Below are positions 60,687-64,000 of a stretch of 64,000 nt of DNA, in pieces; within the stretch, counting starts at the first letter, position 1; each line of letters opens with the position of its first letter. The stretch is from Apostichopus japonicus. Taxonomy: Eukaryota; Echinodermata; Holothuroidea; Aspidochirotida; Stichopodidae. The notes beneath the pieces are model-generated. The model had not been told where the DNA came from. It ran no database searches and saw only the letters and a list, made by a program, of their open reading frames with translations. Where the stretch lies: the NCBI RefSeq assembly GCF_037975245.1, contig NC_092568.1, positions 13,045,501-13,109,500 of the forward strand, in the 5' to 3' direction. The translations under genes were made by a program, and so were the position numbers.

Positions 60687-63600
60687 GCCATGTACTGTTT
60701 CTATGCCATTGTATATATGCCATGCCATGTATTACCCCATGTATACTTGCTCTGCTGTATTGGTATGCGGTTTGTATAGTAATATACTATTGTGATGTTT
60801 CAACCTGCCATTGTGACAACAATTTCAACAAAATAATTCTTAAATGCCTTCGGTATAGTTTATATGTTTAGGGATATTTTTTTGGTCACAAGCAGCTGAT
60901 TTAAGATAATTTGGTAGTACTAGTGTCCTAAAGCAGAATCGTGAGAATGCAACTCAATTCTGGCTGCCTAATTTTAGGAAAGCAGGAATTTATTACTTCG
61001 ATAATTAAGTGAAGGATTATCATGCCAAAATCTTTGGCAGAATTTATAAAGTTGTGCATGTTGTCAATTTTAATGTTATGTGTTCAAACGAGCTGCCTTG
61101 AACATTGTAGACCACACAAAAGGGTGCACCCTTCTTTCTCTGTTCAAACATGATGTTCAAACATTGACCTACATGAAGGTCCAACCTGCTCATTCATGAA
61201 ATGATTTGTCACTCCGTGTTGGCTATTTTTGTTTGTGGATCTTTGACTTTTACAACAAACTCCCAAGGTTTCCAATTTAATGCAACTCATTTTCTTTGCT
61301 TTACCTCTTAAACTTTTCTAACATCATTAATTAATTTGAAATTTTGAAGATATTCCATACACTCTGAAATTGACTTTTATATAAAAGATAAAATCATGTG
61401 AATTGAACAGATTTGAACATTCATGTACAAAAGTGGTTTACTTCAGAAAAGAAGTAGAAACACTTCAGAAAAGAACAATAAACAAGAAAGAAAGAAAAGA
61501 AATGAACTTTTTTCGAGTAGCATTTATTACCTTGCCATGGAATAGTTTAATGTAAATAGAATGTTCCACATTCATTGTTTGTGTAAGAAAAACAAAATAG
61601 TTTGGAGTCACAGACTCACGGTCTCATGTATCAAACATGCTTAAAGATCTTCAAAGGTCAACTTGAAGTCATCTGTTTAAACTGATTTAACCTCTCCATA
61701 CTACTATTATCTTGGAGTGGGGAGTTCTAAAGAAAACATTCAAAAACAAATGCATACTATTTTCACATCAGAATAGAAAAAAATAATTACAGATAATAAC
61801 CAAGCATTAATAAACTGATATAAATCAAACTTGGGACAAACAGATTTATCGGGCAGTTGTGAAATGACGTAACATCAGTGTAACAACATTATCTACGGAA
61901 TTAATTTATGACAATGTGATGCAAGCAAATTATCACATAAAACATGAAAATCTTCACAACTAGCCCTCACCTCCACATACAGTATAAAGCAATACCAGAT
62001 ATGTAACAGTGTATCTGGACAGACTACTGCTGGTCTGATGGTTAAATATAAAACAATAACTGTATGATTATAGTGCTGTAAACAACCTACATGGATGTTG
62101 TTTAAAGAGCAAGGTTTCTTGCTTAGACATACTAATCAATAGCCAATGCTATGATTAATGATCATGGTGGTGGTGGTGGTAATATGAAAGAATGTGAGGA
62201 GAGAGACATAGATGAAAGAAAAGGAGTTTGAGAAAGATTAATTTATATCACCAAGAAAATAACCTCACTGTAATGTACTTTTCATAGTCAAAAACATCAT
62301 CATCTCACTGAAATGAAAAGATAACGGAACCAGCCTGGGTACAAGAAAAAAAAATACCGTTGCATCAGCCTATTTACAGTTGTAATAAACAAGTGTTGAT
62401 AAATGCCTGTTTCAACAACACTAGTTCAAAGGAGTCCTGCCTCTGAACATGAAAGTATCTCCTCTCAAATCCAGACATTTCAGAACAAAATATTAGTTTA
62501 GAGTAAGCATATTTGGTCACCTGAACATCCATGTTAACATCAAAACACCATTGGTATCATGTCCAATAACTTTCATACTATCGTTAGTATATGCTGTTGA
62601 TCCCTTCTGCAATCATACACCATTGGTATCATGTCCAATAACTTTCATACTATCGTTAGTATATGTTGTTGATCCCTTCTGCACTGACACTTTACTTCAG
62701 GTTAGTTTTTCAGTACAACCCAGCGGTAGATTTAGCCTAACCACTATGATACATTGTCGTCTAAGTAATGAATAAGAAATAGTTCCGCTTGTATAAAAAA
62801 ACACATCTTGTACAATGTAACATAATCAATCTCTCAACAGTCTTCTTCTTCAGTTCAGAAAAATGTCGTCATGTCCTCAATATGTAATGATTCAAATCAT
62901 CTTATGATGTTATCCCAATGTTCGAATAGTTTGTTAAACTTTACCATGCTCAAATGCCAGAAAATCCTTGATAACAGAATTGGCTGCTATGGGTTTTGTA
63001 ATAGTACAATGGATGTGTGAATGTAACAGGTGAGAATATTACTGACATACAATTTTCAAAGTTTTGAGAGAACTAGCCTTGCAGGCTACAATGATTCCAG
63101 TATATTACAATAATCCTTCGATTACAAATCACAAACAAATTTCGAATTTTAACCATTACATTTCCTGGTGGAAGAGATAATAAGAGACGTTATCAACCTG
63201 GTTGAGAAGATAAAGAATATGCGTTCAACTTTTGATTGTTTCTTACAAAATCTGCTCCCACTTGGTCTGGAAATATTTCACGGTTAAACAGTTATTGATT
63301 ATACATGGCCCATGGTGACGAAATGATGTGATGTCACAAAGTCTCCAACTGATAAATTGATACCCTGTGACAGTAGCTCGGTGCAGGCTACAGCAATCTG
63401 TGACACACAATCTGTGACTCACACTAGAATAACGATTATAAAGGCTATAGTAATAGAGTTTGATGAATAGAAAATCACACATCCATGCAAAGTATTAAAT
63501 ATACACATAGTGTACAGTGACCGGCACAAAATATATCAAATAGTTATAACAAATAGAAAAACAGATAAGGAAATTGAACCAATTACCGGCCTGGATAGAT

Positions 63601-64000
63601 CACACAGATACAATACGAGTATATAAACACATGAAGACACGAGCCTCTTGGTGTAATTCTGTTCCAAATTTCAGAATCACTACAATGAAAGAAGAAAAAC
63701 TAGAGAAGAAGAAGAAGAAGAAACTTCAAAATGTCTTCTCAAGACTGACTGTACTGCTGGCACAATTTTTAAGTTGGCTTTGCATAATTTGTCTCTTATA
63801 CTGTTTCTTCCAAGCATAGACTACTTGTCAGAGATTGTGTGTTAAACATTATACCAACCATCACAGCAAGCAAAGGTAGGTAACACCACGAATATCAAAG
63901 TACGCATCCAAAAGACAAATTTCTGCATCTTTTATATCAGACCAAAGCTACCGATATTTTGTAATACAGGTGACACTTCAAATTACTTGTAACAACTTAA
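60687..64000. other. 3' flank, no gene recognised
   Basis: AT-rich sequence with a GGT run near 62165, the 72-bp duplication, and an AGA run near 63704. Open frames at 63243-63482 and 63574-63819 have no conserved motifs. It may be the 3' UTR of a gene lying beyond the window, but nothing shows this directly. Confidence 0.5.
62545..62688. repeat. 72-bp tandem duplication
   Basis: Two copies (62545-62616 and 62617-62688) start ACACCATTGGTATCATG. They appear nearly identical until GATCCCTTCTGCA, which suggests a recent event. Confidence 0.85.

Noticed and set aside
63574-63819. Open frame with a Lys run and a hydrophobic end
   Set aside because: The Lys run is an AGA microsatellite and the rest has no family resemblance.

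Overview
The window is animal nuclear DNA: AT-rich, with GT-AG introns of up to 15 kb, many simple-sequence tracts and decayed mobile elements. Two conserved metazoan genes, both on the + strand, anchor it. The intron style and repeat types (an AAT-headed dispersed repeat, Penelope-like remnants, GC-rich hAT-like termini) suggest a marine invertebrate deuterostome, most likely an echinoderm. That is an inference; no single sequence here proves the species.

Layout. 1-12624: no exon recognised; upstream intron or 5' flank of the first gene. 12625-44715: a KIF26-family kinesin (orthologue of vertebrate KIF26A/KIF26B). Nine exons are firmly placed (12625-41268), covering the whole pseudo-motor domain and a 3.56-kb exon for the long disordered tail. 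The 5' coding exons lie outside the window or were not found. The 3' end is ambiguous. 44716-47751: probable KIF26 3' UTR and flank, with a 223-bp higher-order minisatellite and a 15-bp repeat. 47752-51232: minus-strand material between the two genes. It holds the first exon of a THAP zinc-finger gene (51171-51232, with a TATA-like box), an orphan terminal-exon candidate (47752-47844), and a composite hAT-like element with GC-rich ends. 52240-58467: CGRRF1, a membrane-anchored RING-finger ubiquitin ligase, complete in five exons (363 residues). 58468-64000: flank with a tRNA-like sequence, a broken Penelope-like reverse transcriptase between inverted repeats, and small duplications.

The two main genes have no evident joint function. 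KIF26 proteins are microtubule-binding kinesins without normal ATPase cycling, linked in vertebrates to non-canonical Wnt and Ret signalling. CGRRF1 is a growth-restraining E3 ligase of the endoplasmic reticulum. The THAP exon and CGRRF1 start codons are about 1 kb apart and divergent, so they may share a regulatory region.

I found no clearly new biological system. The best leads are the unlisted THAP first exon, the KIF26 C-terminus that lacks the usual conserved helical end, a hammerhead-ribozyme-like motif at 50292-50331, and a 101-nt near-perfect hairpin in CGRRF1 intron 1. All exon borders were read by eye from splice consensus, phase and remembered family sequences, without alignment software.
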